Of a stretch of 64,000 nt of DNA, positions 53,231 to 62,420 are shown one piece after another. The position numbers and the translations under genes are program-made. The DNA comes from Nitrosomonas sp. (GTDB taxonomy: Bacteria; Pseudomonadota; Gammaproteobacteria; Burkholderiales; Nitrosomonadaceae), in NCBI GenBank assembly GCA_020446045.1, contig JAGRFM010000058.1, positions 1 through 64,000 on the forward strand. The letters are read 5' to 3'. Every line of letters starts with the position of its first letter. Positions within the stretch are counted from its first letter, which is position 1. Below the pieces are notes generated by a model. The model did no database searches and was not told the DNA's origin. It saw only the letters and a program-made list of their open reading frames with translations.

Positions 53231-53620
53231 ATGGAAGTCAAAACGAGAACGTTTCGAAACATGGCTTTGATTATGTTGCTGGGTGGAATACTGGCGATAC
53301 CACTGGCGGCCGAAGCAGGCCGGGGGCATCATCGTCATGGGCATTCGCATTACCATTATGACGATGGGTATGGTCATTCGTATTATCATCGTCACGGAAA
53401 AAGACACAAGTACAAATACAAGCGCAAACGTCATTATGGCGGTTACAATCGTGCTTATTATCCGCCCAGACGGGCTTATTACAATCAACCGTATTATCCG
53501 CCGCAACCGGCTTATGGTTATGGCCGTAACTACTACCCGCCAGCGCCAGCATATGGTTATCCACCGCAAAGGATGATGGGCATTAGTACTGGGCATGGAA
53601 GTTTTATGATACGGTATTGA
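53231..53620 (+). CDS. Secreted His/Tyr/Pro-rich protein
   Basis: A 129-residue protein with a signal peptide (LIMLLGGILAIPLAAEA), then an HHRHGHSHYHYDDGYGHSYY histidine-rich segment, a basic part (KRHKYKYKRKRHYGGY) and a Tyr/Pro-rich part (AYYPPRRAYYNQPYYPPQPA). GGGAGG precedes ATG 53231. The composition suggests metal binding or wall/outer-membrane association; no family is recognised. It ends four bases before element copy F. Confidence 0.72.
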   Translation: MEVKTRTFRNMALIMLLGGILAIPLAAEAGRGHHRHGHSHYHYDDGYGHSYYHRHGKRHKYKYKRKRHYGGYNRAYYPPRRAYYNQPYYPPQPAYGYGRNYYPPAPAYGYPPQRMMGISTGHGSFMIRY

Positions 53621-53624
53621 TTAT

Positions 53625-53766
53625 AGGGCGTCTCTAAAAATCCATAGTTTGCTACAATGCGCTATGGCTCACAAAAAATATTTCCTGGTAGTTCAGCTTT
53701 ATACGGCGTCAACAGGTTTTGTTTACGCCGTGTCTTGTTTAGAATGATTAATTTTAGAAACGTCCT
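53625..53766 (+). mobile_element. Miniature element family 2, copy F
   Basis: About 142 bases with ends AGGGCGTCTCTAAAAATCC and TTAATTTTAGAAACGTCCT. The 3' half has decayed (TCAACAGGTTTTGTTTACGC instead of the inner TATTTTTTGTTC). TA is present at the right edge and near the left edge. It lies between the His-rich protein and the PepSY gene. Confidence 0.8.
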
Positions 53767-53859
53767 AAAATTTCAAAGTGCTGCCAACCCTGATTCATGG
53801 CATCCAGAGTGTGAATCAATACGGCGGCAACACTTTGCCGGATATAAACCAGCTTATTC

Positions 53860-54165
53860 ATGCGTAAACTGACAATTTTCAATTTCTTTTGGATTATTCT
53901 CCTGCTATTGATCTTCTCTTTCTCCGTGCAGTCTGTTCAAGTCGCTGAGCGTAATCTACAGGGCTATCAGCAGCAAACGGCCAAGCCGTACAAGGGTATT
54001 TCACAACGCCGGGCGATTGCCATCGCACAACAACATATCAATGGGCGTGTACTGGATATCAAGCAACAAGACAACGTTTATCGCGTCAAAATTTTAAGTG
54101 AGAAGGGTTCGATTCATATCGTACAGGTTAATGTTCTCGATGGAAGAATCATTACAGGCCATTGA
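53860..54165 (+). CDS. PepSY-domain membrane-anchored protein
   Basis: A 101-residue protein: membrane anchor (FFWIILLLLIFSFSV), polar linker, then a PepSY-type domain (ISQRRAIAIAQQHINGRVLDIKQQDNVYRVKILSEKGSIHIVQVN). It stands 10 bases before the response-regulator gene in the same direction, a common arrangement in which a small PepSY protein modulates or is controlled by the kinase pair. No ribosome site stands out. Confidence 0.82.
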   Translation: MRKLTIFNFFWIILLLLIFSFSVQSVQVAERNLQGYQQQTAKPYKGISQRRAIAIAQQHINGRVLDIKQQDNVYRVKILSEKGSIHIVQVNVLDGRIITGH

Positions 54166-54175
54166 TTAAAAGCGT

Positions 54176-54862
54176 ATGCGTATACTGGTTATTGAAGATG
54201 AAATAAAGTTGCAGGAACAGATTCGCGATAAACTGCAATCCGAGGGCTTTATGGTCGATACCTGCAGCGACGGAAAGGAAGGTTTATATATCGCCAACGA
54301 ATATCCGCTGGATGCTGCAGTCATCGATATCGGTTTGCCGGGTATTTCCGGGCTGGATGTCATTAAAACATTGCGTGAACAAGGCAGTGTATTGCCGATC
54401 TTGATTTTGACGGCGCGGGACAGTTGGCAGGATAAAGTCATGGGACTGGAAATCGGTGCGGACGATTATTTGACCAAGCCGTTTCAGGTGGAAGAATTGC
54501 TCGCCAGAATCAAGGCGTTGCTGCGCCGGGCGACAGGGATACCGAGTTCGGTTATCAAATGCGGCCCGATTGTTATCGATGTATCGGCACAGCAAGTCAC
54601 CGTCGATGATCACAAAATCGAATTGACGAGTTTCGAATACCGATTGTTCGAACACTTGGTCCGGCATCAGGGCGAAGTACAATCCAAACGTGTTTTAACC
54701 GATTACCTTTATCCGCATGATGAAGACCGTGACAGCAACGTGCTCGAAGTCATGGTCGGTCGTTTACGGCGCAAACTGGACCCACAGGGCAATCTGAATC
54801 CCATCGAAACATTGCGCGGACGCGGTTATCGTTTCACCATTGCCTGTGAAAAAGCGCCATGA
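54176..54862 (+). CDS. OmpR-family response regulator (PhoP/QseB-like)
   Basis: A 228-residue DNA-binding response regulator with the receiver acids E7/D8, phospho-acceptor D51 (AAVIDIGLPGISGLD) and K-x-F in DDYLTKPFQVEELLARIKALLRR. The C-terminal winged helix contains IELTSFEYRLFEHLVRHQGEV and RDSNVLEVMVGRLRRKL. It overlaps the histidine kinase by four bases (ATGA). It is closest in pattern to PhoP/QseB regulators. Confidence 0.93.
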   Translation: MRILVIEDEIKLQEQIRDKLQSEGFMVDTCSDGKEGLYIANEYPLDAAVIDIGLPGISGLDVIKTLREQGSVLPILILTARDSWQDKVMGLEIGADDYLTKPFQVEELLARIKALLRRATGIPSSVIKCGPIVIDVSAQQVTVDDHKIELTSFEYRLFEHLVRHQGEVQSKRVLTDYLYPHDEDRDSNVLEVMVGRLRRKLDPQGNLNPIETLRGRGYRFTIACEKAP

Positions 54863-56196
54863 TGTCGCTTAATCGGCGCATTTTGCTAAGTGCGACGCTG
54901 GTTTTATTGATATTTATCGTTGGTATAGCATTAGCGCTGGATCGTGCCTTTCATGACAGCGCGCGTCTTGGTGTGCAAGATCGTATGCTGGCAAGGCTGC
55001 TGATGTTGATGGGCGATGCGGAAGTCGAAGAAGACGGAACACTCGATATGCCGACCAACTTGCTCGATACCGAATTCAGCCTTCCTAATGCAGGTACCTA
55101 TGCGTTTATTATCGATCAGACCAGGGCAATCATCTGGCAATCGACATCAGCGTTAAACAAGACATTTCCTGAACTGATATTGCTCGACAAAGGCGTCAAG
55201 GATTTCGGGCAGGTCGATATTGATGGGCAAAGCTATTTTATCTATCGCTATGGCGTGGCATGGGCAACGGAGACGAGTGATTATCCGCTGACCTTCACCG
55301 TTCTGACCGATACGATGCTATTCGATGCGCAAATTGAGCGTTACCGTGAAGATCTGTGGGGCTGGCTGAGTGTCATGGCAGTGTTGATGCTGATCACACA
55401 AATGCTGGTATTGCGCTGGGGATTGCAGCCGATGCGCCGGGTATCCACCGAATTATCGGCCATTGAATCGGGCAGGCAGGAAAACGTCGTTGGCAACTAT
55501 CCCAGTGAATTGAAACTGCTGACCGACAGTATCAACTCGTTAATCAACCATGAACGAAAACAGCAAAAACGCTACCGTAATGGACTGGCCGATCTGGCGC
55601 ACAGCCTGAAAACACCATTAGCCATTTTGCAGGGCGCCGCTTCTGCGCATCATGACGAACGGGACAGAGAAAAAACTATACACGATCAAGTCGTACGTAT
55701 GGACAACATTATTCAATATCAATTGCGGCGTGCTGCGACTGCCGGCAGTTCGCCGGGTATGCGGTTGGTCAAACTGTATCCGGTTGCCGATCGTATCGTC
55801 AAAACCGTTCAAAAAGCCTATCGTGATAAAAATCCCGAAATTACCCTGGATGTTGAACAAACCATCAATTTGCGTATCGATGAAGGCGATCTCATGGAGC
55901 TGTTGGGTAATCTTGTCGACAATGCTTTTAAATGGTGCTTGAACGCAATAGTGATTACCGCAAGGCAATATCCTGATCATGTCATTATTCAGGTTAAAGA
56001 TGATGGTCCGGGTATCCGGGAAAACGAAATCGCCAGAATACTGGAACGAGGCGTGCGCGCGGATCAATCGATACCGGGGCACGGGATCGGTCTTGCGATT
56101 GTGCGCGATATCATCCAGGTTTACGGCGGCAATTTGTCCATTAATCGTAACCATCCCGTTGGTGCATGCATTACGATTCATTTGGATCTTAAATAG
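54859..56196 (+). CDS. Sensor histidine kinase (PhoQ-like)
   Basis: A 445-residue sensor: N-terminal helix, about 140-residue periplasmic domain, second helix near 170-190, HAMP-like linker, HisKA box LADLAHSLKTPLAILQG with H248, and HATPase boxes LVDNAFKWC (N), VKDDGPGIRENE (G1) and GHGIGLAIVRDIIQVYGG (G2). The ASLKTP-type H-box and periplasmic size suit the PhoQ subgroup. All catalytic motifs look intact. It is co-transcribed with the regulator and PepSY genes. Its signal is unknown. Confidence 0.92.
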   Translation: MMSLNRRILLSATLVLLIFIVGIALALDRAFHDSARLGVQDRMLARLLMLMGDAEVEEDGTLDMPTNLLDTEFSLPNAGTYAFIIDQTRAIIWQSTSALNKTFPELILLDKGVKDFGQVDIDGQSYFIYRYGVAWATETSDYPLTFTVLTDTMLFDAQIERYREDLWGWLSVMAVLMLITQMLVLRWGLQPMRRVSTELSAIESGRQENVVGNYPSELKLLTDSINSLINHERKQQKRYRNGLADLAHSLKTPLAILQGAASAHHDERDREKTIHDQVVRMDNIIQYQLRRAATAGSSPGMRLVKLYPVADRIVKTVQKAYRDKNPEITLDVEQTINLRIDEGDLMELLGNLVDNAFKWCLNAIVITARQYPDHVIIQVKDDGPGIRENEIARILERGVRADQSIPGHGIGLAIVRDIIQVYGGNLSINRNHPVGACITIHLDLK

Positions 56197-56452
56197 ATAC
56201 TTGATGCGATTCCATTCGTCTTCCACCATTACATAGCCTGAAACAAATCATTCTGCTACACTATTGAAATTCAAACAAATAAATATTTTTGTGTTTCAAA
56301 CTATAGTCTTTGAACCCTTCCCAATGATTAATGACACAAGCGAACCGATTGTCGTTAAGTATGCCCGTTGAATTCAGGCTGATAAGCACCGTTACCGAAA
56401 GCACGAATCAGTGCTTGGATTTATTCTCTTCAATTAACCTCAAAGGTGATCT

Positions 56453-57733
56453 TTGGAAGATATTCCGCTTTATATCTTACTGATAATATTATTCGTATTG
56501 TTAATACTATCCGGTTTCTTTTCGCTGTCGGAAACCAGCATGATGGCCATTAATCGTTATCGTCTGAAGCATCTGGCCAAACAGGGGCATCGCGGGGCAC
56601 AACTGACCATACGGTTGCTGGACAAGACTGATAGGTTGCTGGGTGTTATTTTACTCGGCAATAATCTGTTGAATACCGCTTCGGCGACACTCGTTGCGGT
56701 AATCATCGCATTGCTTTTTGGGCAGGATGAACTGGCCTTGTTGATCGGTACTATTTGTGTCACTTTCGCTATTCTGATTTTCAGTGAAATTACCCCAAAA
56801 GTCATCGCTGCGGCTTATCCGGAACGGATCGCGCTGTTTGCCAGTTATATCCTGACGCCGTTGCTGAAACTGCTTTACCCGATTGTGTGGTTCGTTAATC
56901 TGTTTGTGAGCGGTTTGCTGATGCTGATGCGCCTTAAACCGCAGAAAGAAACGGCGGCGGCGCAAACGATCAGCACCGAAGAACTGAGAACGCTGGTACT
57001 TGAAGGCGGACATTTCATTCAGACAAAACACCGCAGTGTGTTGTTAAACCTGCTGGAACTTGAAACGGTTACGGTGGATGACGTTATTGTTCCGCGTAAT
57101 CAGATAGAAGCCATTGATATAACCGCCGATGATGAAACCATTCAACAGCAGTTACTCACCTGCCACCATACACGCCTGCCTGTTTACCGTGAGCGTATGG
57201 AAAATATTGTCGGTGTTATTCATATGCGTAAAGTGTTTAATCACATGAAGGGTGGGCCGATTACCGCCGCTACGCTGGAAAAAATCATGCAGCAGCCCTA
57301 CTTTATTCCGTCCGGCACGCCATTGTTCACACAATTGCAGCTATTCCAGGAAAACAGCAAAAGAATAGGCATGGTGGTTGATGAATACGGTGACTGGATG
57401 GGGCTGGTCACGCTGGAAGACATTTTGGAAGAAATTATCGGGGAATTCACCACACCCGCACCGACACAAGCGGGAGTTTACGTTCGGCACGAGGATGGCA
57501 GTTATATCGTCGAAGGCAGTGCACAGCTTCGCGATCTGAATCGTAAGCTTGGGATGCAGTTTCCTTTGGATGGCCCCAAAACACTGAATGGTTTGATTTT
57601 GGAATATCTCAAAGACATCCCGGAAAGTGGAACAGGATTGAATATTGCCGGTTGTTCCATGGAAATTCTGCAAGTCAAAAATCAGGCGGTCAGAACCATA
57701 AAAATACATCCGGTAGCGGCTGAAACAGAGTAA
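56453..57733 (+). CDS. CorB/YfjD-family membrane protein with CBS domains
   Basis: A 426-residue protein with an N-terminal DUF21/CNNM transmembrane domain (FFSLSETSMMAINRYRLKHL, ILLGNNLLNTASATL, EITPKVIAAAYPERIA), a CBS pair (VIVPRNQIEAIDI..., FQENSKRIGMVVDEYGDWMGLVTLEDILEEIIG) and a CorC_HlyC C-terminal domain (YVRHEDGSYIVEGSAQLRDLN). These are proposed Mg/Co transport or cytochrome-assembly-linked proteins. The start is TTG 56453 with AAAGGTGA upstream. The preceding gap of 256 bases shows nothing definite. Confidence 0.9.
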   Translation: MEDIPLYILLIILFVLLILSGFFSLSETSMMAINRYRLKHLAKQGHRGAQLTIRLLDKTDRLLGVILLGNNLLNTASATLVAVIIALLFGQDELALLIGTICVTFAILIFSEITPKVIAAAYPERIALFASYILTPLLKLLYPIVWFVNLFVSGLLMLMRLKPQKETAAAQTISTEELRTLVLEGGHFIQTKHRSVLLNLLELETVTVDDVIVPRNQIEAIDITADDETIQQQLLTCHHTRLPVYRERMENIVGVIHMRKVFNHMKGGPITAATLEKIMQQPYFIPSGTPLFTQLQLFQENSKRIGMVVDEYGDWMGLVTLEDILEEIIGEFTTPAPTQAGVYVRHEDGSYIVEGSAQLRDLNRKLGMQFPLDGPKTLNGLILEYLKDIPESGTGLNIAGCSMEILQVKNQAVRTIKIHPVAAETE

Positions 57734-57879
57734 TTGTTTCAAATAGTTCCCCAATCCCCTCAAAAAACATCCGCATCAATTTTTTTAGTTTAACTTCAAT
57801 TAATTTTATCTATATCTTCATGTGATTTATAGTATAGAATTGCCGGTATTTTATTAATTTGTTTTAAGTCTTTTATGCG

Positions 57880-58290
57880 ATGCAGACAAAACATTTCTCT
57901 CTGCCCATCCGGGTGTATTATCAGGATACCGACGCTGGCGGTGTCGTCTATCATTCCACGCATTTGAACTTCATGGAACGTGCGCGTTATGAATGGCTTA
58001 GGCATTTGGGTTTTAATGTTCATGGGTTGATCGGTATCCATAATTTACAGTTCATGGTGCGATCGCTGGAAATAGAATATTTTAAACCCGCCTTGCTTGA
58101 TGACCTGCTCCATATTACGGTCAATGTGACCGATATGGGCAGAAGCCGTATAACGCTTGAACAGGAAATCTTGCGTGACGAAACACCCTTGGTGAAAGCC
58201 ATGGTTCATGTGGTGTGCGTTGGTACTGAAAGCCTTAAACCGATCCGAATTCCCATTAATCTTAGAGAGAAAATAGAGACGCCAACATGA
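57880..58290 (+). CDS. ybgC: Tol-Pal acyl-CoA thioesterase YbgC
   Basis: A 136-residue hot-dog-fold thioesterase: VYYQDTDAGGVVYHSTHLNFMERARYEWLR contains the catalytic aspartate region typical of YbgC. It is the first gene of the tol operon, overlapping tolQ by four bases. YbgC acts on short acyl-CoA and interacts with acyl carrier protein; its precise part in envelope upkeep is not settled. Confidence 0.93.
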   Translation: MQTKHFSLPIRVYYQDTDAGGVVYHSTHLNFMERARYEWLRHLGFNVHGLIGIHNLQFMVRSLEIEYFKPALLDDLLHITVNVTDMGRSRITLEQEILRDETPLVKAMVHVVCVGTESLKPIRIPINLREKIETPT

Positions 58291-58967
58291 ACACAACCGT
58301 AACCGAGGATTTATCGCTTTTTTATCTGATCAGCAGTGCCAGTGTATTTGTCCAGTTGGTTATGCTGTTGTTGCTTTTGGCCTCATTGCTGTCCTGGTGG
58401 TATATTTTCCGGAAAATGTTCGTGCTGCGTGAAGCAATCTGGCAAAGCGATGATTTTGAAGATATTTTCTGGCGGGGTGCTGACTTAAACGCGCTGTATC
58501 AACGCGCAACCAGTTCGCGTTATAACTCGGGTAGCATGGAACGTATTTTTGTCGCTGGCTTTGGTGAATACAGTAAACATCCGCCAGGTACCGATATCGA
58601 TATGGTCATGGACAGTACACGTCGCGCGATGCAGGCAACATATCAACGGGAAATGGACCGGTTGGAAACTCATCTATCGTTTCTGGCTACTGTTGGTTCG
58701 GTCAGTCCTTATGTCGGGCTGCTCGGTACGGTATGGGGCATTATGAATTCGTTTCGCAGTTTATCCAATATCTCTCAGGCAACTATCGCGCATGTCGCCC
58801 CCGGTATTGCCGAAGCATTGATTGCCACGGCAATGGGCCTGTTTGCCGCTATACCGGCTGTTATTGCGTATAACCGATATGTCAGCGATACCGAAAAACT
58901 AGCGACCCGGTTTGAAAGCTTTATGGAAGAATTATCCAATATTCTCCAGCGCAGAACTGCACATTAA
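58287..58967 (+). CDS. tolQ: TolQ
   Basis: A 226-residue inner-membrane motor subunit of the Tol-Pal system, MotA/TolQ/ExbB family: helix 1 (VFVQLVMLLLLLASLLSWWYIF), then a long cytoplasmic loop, and the conserved LATVGSVSPYVGLLGTVWGIMNSFRS and HVAPGIAEALIATAMGLFAAIPAVIAYNRY helices. It uses proton flow with TolR to energise TolA. It overlaps ybgC by four bases. Confidence 0.96.
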   Translation: MNTTVTEDLSLFYLISSASVFVQLVMLLLLLASLLSWWYIFRKMFVLREAIWQSDDFEDIFWRGADLNALYQRATSSRYNSGSMERIFVAGFGEYSKHPPGTDIDMVMDSTRRAMQATYQREMDRLETHLSFLATVGSVSPYVGLLGTVWGIMNSFRSLSNISQATIAHVAPGIAEALIATAMGLFAAIPAVIAYNRYVSDTEKLATRFESFMEELSNILQRRTAH

Positions 58968-58994
58968 TTCTATTTAAGGAAATCAGGTAAAGTC

Positions 58995-59408
58995 ATGGCA
59001 CGCCGTATCAAACGCCAACTCAAAAATGAAATCAATGTGGTGCCGTATATCGATGTCATGCTGGTATTGCTGATCATTTTCATGATTACCGCGCCCATGA
59101 TTAATCCTGCACAAATCGAACTGCCGCAGATTGGAAAATCATCGTCAGCGCCAGCTACCCCGCTGGAAGTGATTATCAAGCCAGACAACAGTCTTGCGTT
59201 GCGCGACCGTGCGCAGACTGGCACTGAATCAACAGTATCGCAACAGCAGCTTATAGACGCCATTAAACAAAAGCAAGCGCAGAATGCGGATCAGCCGGTT
59301 GTTATTGCGGCTGACAAAAGCGTGCGCTATGAAGAAGTTATCAAGGTCATGGATATATTGCAACAGTATCAGGTACAAAAAATCGGCTTGCTGGCGCAAC
59401 CAAAATAA
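58995..59408 (+). CDS. tolR: TolR
   Basis: A 137-residue ExbD/TolR protein: EINVVPYIDVMLVLLIIFMITAP carries the membrane aspartate essential for proton conduction (D21-type, in YIDVMLVLL). The periplasmic domain begins NPAQIELPQIGKSSS and includes VIIKPDNSLALRD and VVIAADKSVRYEEVIKVMDIL. AAGGAAATCAGG lies upstream. It follows tolQ by 27 bases. Confidence 0.96.
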   Translation: MARRIKRQLKNEINVVPYIDVMLVLLIIFMITAPMINPAQIELPQIGKSSSAPATPLEVIIKPDNSLALRDRAQTGTESTVSQQQLIDAIKQKQAQNADQPVVIAADKSVRYEEVIKVMDILQQYQVQKIGLLAQPK

Positions 59409-59433
59409 TCGAAGCTAAAACGAATAGGCGGAA

Positions 59434-60453
59434 GTGGAATCAAACCATTCAAAAAACAAACCGCAGAACAAACCAGAGAAGGAACCGGGTTCTTTGCGCG
59501 CTGCGGCACTGGCTGTGCTGGTGCATCTGGTATTCATTGGTTTGTTGATATTTGGGTTTAATTGGAAAGAAGAACCGGCAGAAGGTATGGTGGTTGAGTT
59601 GTGGCAGGATAACCCACAACCCGTTCAGCAGCCGGTGGTCAAAAACACGCCGCTGCCAGCACCACCCGCGCCGCCAGCACCGCCGCCTCCACCCAAACAA
59701 CCGCCCAAGCCGGTGCCGGAACCTAAAATAGAACCCAAGCCGGAACCAGTGAAGCCGCAACCAGCACCGCCGAAGCAACCGGATATAGCGATTAAAGAGA
59801 AGGAAGCCAAAGCCAAGGCCGAAGCGGAGCGCATCCAGCGTGAGCGGGAAGAACAAAAACGCCGTGAAGAAGAGGCGCAACGCAAGCGCCAGGAAGAGCA
59901 AAAACAGCGCGAGCTCGAAGAAAAGAAAAAACGTGAACAAGAAGAGCAGAAGAAACGCGAACAGGAAGAACAAAAACGCCGCGAAGAAGAGGCGCAACGG
60001 AAACGTCTGGAAGAAGAACAAAAACAGCGTGAACAGGAAGAACAGAAAAGGCGCGAGCAGGAGGAGCAGAAACGCCGTGAAGAGGAGGCACAGCGCAAAC
60101 GCGAACAGGAAGAAAAAGCCCGGATAGCAGCGCAACAGGCTGCCGCGGCGGCTGCACGGGCGCAGGTTGAAAGTGAAATCGGGAAGTATAAAGCGATGAT
60201 TATGGCTAAAATCAGAAGCCGAATCGTCATGCCGCCGGATCTTCCCGGCAATCCGGTCGTCGAATTTAGCGTTACGTTATTGCCCGGCGGTGATATTCTG
60301 GATGTCCGGTTGCGTAAAAGCAGCGGCTATCCGGCTTTTGATAGCGCCGTGGAACGTGCAATCCATTTGTCCAAGCCGTTGCCATTGCCACTCAATCCGG
60401 CATTGTTCAGTGAATTCAGAAACCTGAATGTGATCGTACACTATTTGGAATGA
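59434..60453 (+). CDS. tolA: TolA
   Basis: A 339-residue protein spanning the periplasm: N-terminal helix (AAALAVLVHLVFIGLLIFGF), a proline-rich segment (PPAPPAPPPPPKQPPKP), a long charged helix built of E/K/R/Q repeats (EEQKRREEEAQRKRQEEQ-type), and a C-terminal TonB/TolA-like domain with GYPAFDSAVERAIHLSKPLPLP. The start is GTG 59434. The repeat DNA (GAAGAACAAAAACGCCG-like units) is internally repetitive and prone to length change. Confidence 0.92.
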   Translation: MESNHSKNKPQNKPEKEPGSLRAAALAVLVHLVFIGLLIFGFNWKEEPAEGMVVELWQDNPQPVQQPVVKNTPLPAPPAPPAPPPPPKQPPKPVPEPKIEPKPEPVKPQPAPPKQPDIAIKEKEAKAKAEAERIQREREEQKRREEEAQRKRQEEQKQRELEEKKKREQEEQKKREQEEQKRREEEAQRKRLEEEQKQREQEEQKRREQEEQKRREEEAQRKREQEEKARIAAQQAAAAAARAQVESEIGKYKAMIMAKIRSRIVMPPDLPGNPVVEFSVTLLPGGDILDVRLRKSSGYPAFDSAVERAIHLSKPLPLPLNPALFSEFRNLNVIVHYLE

Positions 60454-60494
60454 TTGCTATAATTCATTATTATTTTTGTTTTTAAGAAGTTTTT

Positions 60495-61799
60495 ATGCTT
60501 ATGTCTTCGTACCGACGCACTGTTAATTACGTTTTAGTGATTTTGTTGTTCTGTCTGGCCAGTTCTCCGGCCTATTCCCGGTTGAATATCGAAATTTTCG
60601 GTGGCGGTACGAACCGTATCCCGATTGCCATTGTACCCTTTGCGGATGAAAACCGGCTTCAACAGCGTGTTACTGAAGTCATCGCAGCCGATTTGTACCG
60701 TAGCGGTTTGTTCCGATTGGTCGACCCGGGCAGTTTAACACCGTATGCGCCGGCAGAAGTTGTTTATGGTGACTGGACAGAACGCGGTGCGGATGCTTTG
60801 GTTATCGGACGCACGATTATCATGCCTAACGGGCTAGTGGAAGTGCAATTCCGTTTGATGGATGTCGCCAAACAGGCGCAAATTGCCGGCCTGGCTACAG
60901 TCGTGCCGATGACGCAGCTGCGCGCCGCAGCGCATCAGATTGCCGATATTATTTACGAAGCGCTGACCGGTGAAGTCGGTGTGTTCAGCACGCGTATCGC
61001 CTATGTGCTGAAACAAGGGAATAAATACGCATTGCAAATAGCCGATGCTGACGGATTTAACGAACATTCGATTATCGAATATACCGAACCGATTATTTCT
61101 CCGGCCTGGTCACCCGATGGCAGCCAGATTGCGTATGTATCTTTTGAAAACAAAAAACCGGTCGTTTATGTGCAAACACTGGCTACGCGGCAACGTAAAG
61201 CCGTCGCCAGTTTTTCCGGCAGCAATAGCGCCCCGGCCTGGTCACCGGATGGGAAAAAACTCGCTGTGGTGTTATCGCTGCATGGCGGTTCGCAGCTATA
61301 TCTGATCAATGCGGACGGCAGCGGATTGCAACGCCTGACACGCAGCACCAGCATTGATACTGAACCGAATTTTTCACCGGATGGGCGGCATATCATTTTC
61401 ACCTCCGACCGCGGTGGCAGTCCGCAGATTTACCGTATACCCGTAACAGCTTCCGAATCAACGACAGCCGAAAGGCTGACTTTCGAAGGCAGTTACAACG
61501 TCAGTCCGGATTTTAACCATGACGGCAGAAGCTTTACATTTATTCACCGGCACAACGGACGATTCAATGTTGCCGTGCAGGATATCGCTACGCGGCAAAT
61601 GCAAATCCTCACTAACACGCAATTCGACGAATCGCCCAGCTTTGCACCGAATGGCCGGATGATCTTGTACGCCACAGAAATCGGGGGGCGTGGTATATTA
61701 TCAGCAGTTTCTAGAGATGGTCAGACGAGGCAGAAACTGTCTGTACAGACAGGCGATATCAGAGAGCCAGCATGGGGACCGTTGCTAAGGAAACGCTGA
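60495..61799 (+). CDS. tolB: TolB
   Basis: A 434-residue periplasmic protein: signal peptide (VILLFCLASSPAYS), N-terminal domain (IEIFGGGTNRIPIAIVPFADE) and a six-bladed beta-propeller with repeated ISPAWSPDGSQIAYVSFE, SAPAWSPDGKKLAVVLS and TEPNFSPDGRHIIFTSDRGG motifs. It binds Pal and TolA. It lies in the canonical order tolA-tolB-pal. Two methionine starts six bases apart are possible. Confidence 0.95.
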   Translation: MLMSSYRRTVNYVLVILLFCLASSPAYSRLNIEIFGGGTNRIPIAIVPFADENRLQQRVTEVIAADLYRSGLFRLVDPGSLTPYAPAEVVYGDWTERGADALVIGRTIIMPNGLVEVQFRLMDVAKQAQIAGLATVVPMTQLRAAAHQIADIIYEALTGEVGVFSTRIAYVLKQGNKYALQIADADGFNEHSIIEYTEPIISPAWSPDGSQIAYVSFENKKPVVYVQTLATRQRKAVASFSGSNSAPAWSPDGKKLAVVLSLHGGSQLYLINADGSGLQRLTRSTSIDTEPNFSPDGRHIIFTSDRGGSPQIYRIPVTASESTTAERLTFEGSYNVSPDFNHDGRSFTFIHRHNGRFNVAVQDIATRQMQILTNTQFDESPSFAPNGRMILYATEIGGRGILSAVSRDGQTRQKLSVQTGDIREPAWGPLLRKR

Positions 61800-61895
61800 G
61801 CGATGTTGCAACAAGTGAACACGCAGGTTGTTAGTCAGTATTTCTTTAAAACAAAATGTGTTCAGTATAATTTGTTTTTATTAAAGGAGCGGTAA

Positions 61896-62417
61896 ATGAA
61901 GAAAATAGCGGGGATTTTAATCATCGGTTTATTATCGGCTTGCGCCGGTCAGACGACACAACCTGAGGTGGATGATCAATCCATTGGTGGTTACGATAGT
62001 TCAAGCGATAGTGGGGCGGATAGCAGCGCTTATGGTTCGGGGGGCACTGGTTTTTATCCATTGAACGACCCCAACAGTATTTTGTCGCGGCGCAGTGTTT
62101 ATTTTGACTACGACAGCTATTCGGTCAAGGGCGAATATCGTGAAATGGTCATAGCGCATGCGCAATTCCTGCGTGATAATCCGAATGCTCAGGTTATTCT
62201 GCAAGGCAATACCGATGACCGCGGCAGCCGTGAATATAATCTGGCGCTCGGACAGCGCCGTGCCGACAGTGTGAAAAACATCATGACGTTGTCCGGTGCA
62301 CGGAATGCACAAATTGAAGCGGTCAGTTTTGGCGAAGAAAAGCCACGCGCTTATGGCAGTGATGAATCCGCCTGGAGTCAGAACCGCCGTGCGGATATCG
62401 TTTATCGGGGTGAATAA
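61896..62417 (+). CDS. pal: Peptidoglycan-associated lipoprotein Pal
   Basis: A 173-residue outer-membrane lipoprotein with lipobox LLSAC and an OmpA-like peptidoglycan-binding domain: RRSVYFDYDSYSVKGEY, NPNAQVILQGNTDDRGSREYNLALGQRRADSVK and GEEKPRAYGSDESAWSQNRRADIVY. Residues contacting diaminopimelate in other Pal proteins (D and R of the NTDDRGS and NRRADIVY segments) are present. AAAGGAGCGGTAA gives an excellent ribosome site. Confidence 0.96.
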   Translation: MKKIAGILIIGLLSACAGQTTQPEVDDQSIGGYDSSSDSGADSSAYGSGGTGFYPLNDPNSILSRRSVYFDYDSYSVKGEYREMVIAHAQFLRDNPNAQVILQGNTDDRGSREYNLALGQRRADSVKNIMTLSGARNAQIEAVSFGEEKPRAYGSDESAWSQNRRADIVYRGE

Positions 62418-62420
62418 AGT

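Noticed and set aside
59449..60251. Long minus-strand open frames across tolA
   Set aside because: They are mirror products of the repetitive E/K/R-rich tolA coding sequence and have no independent support.
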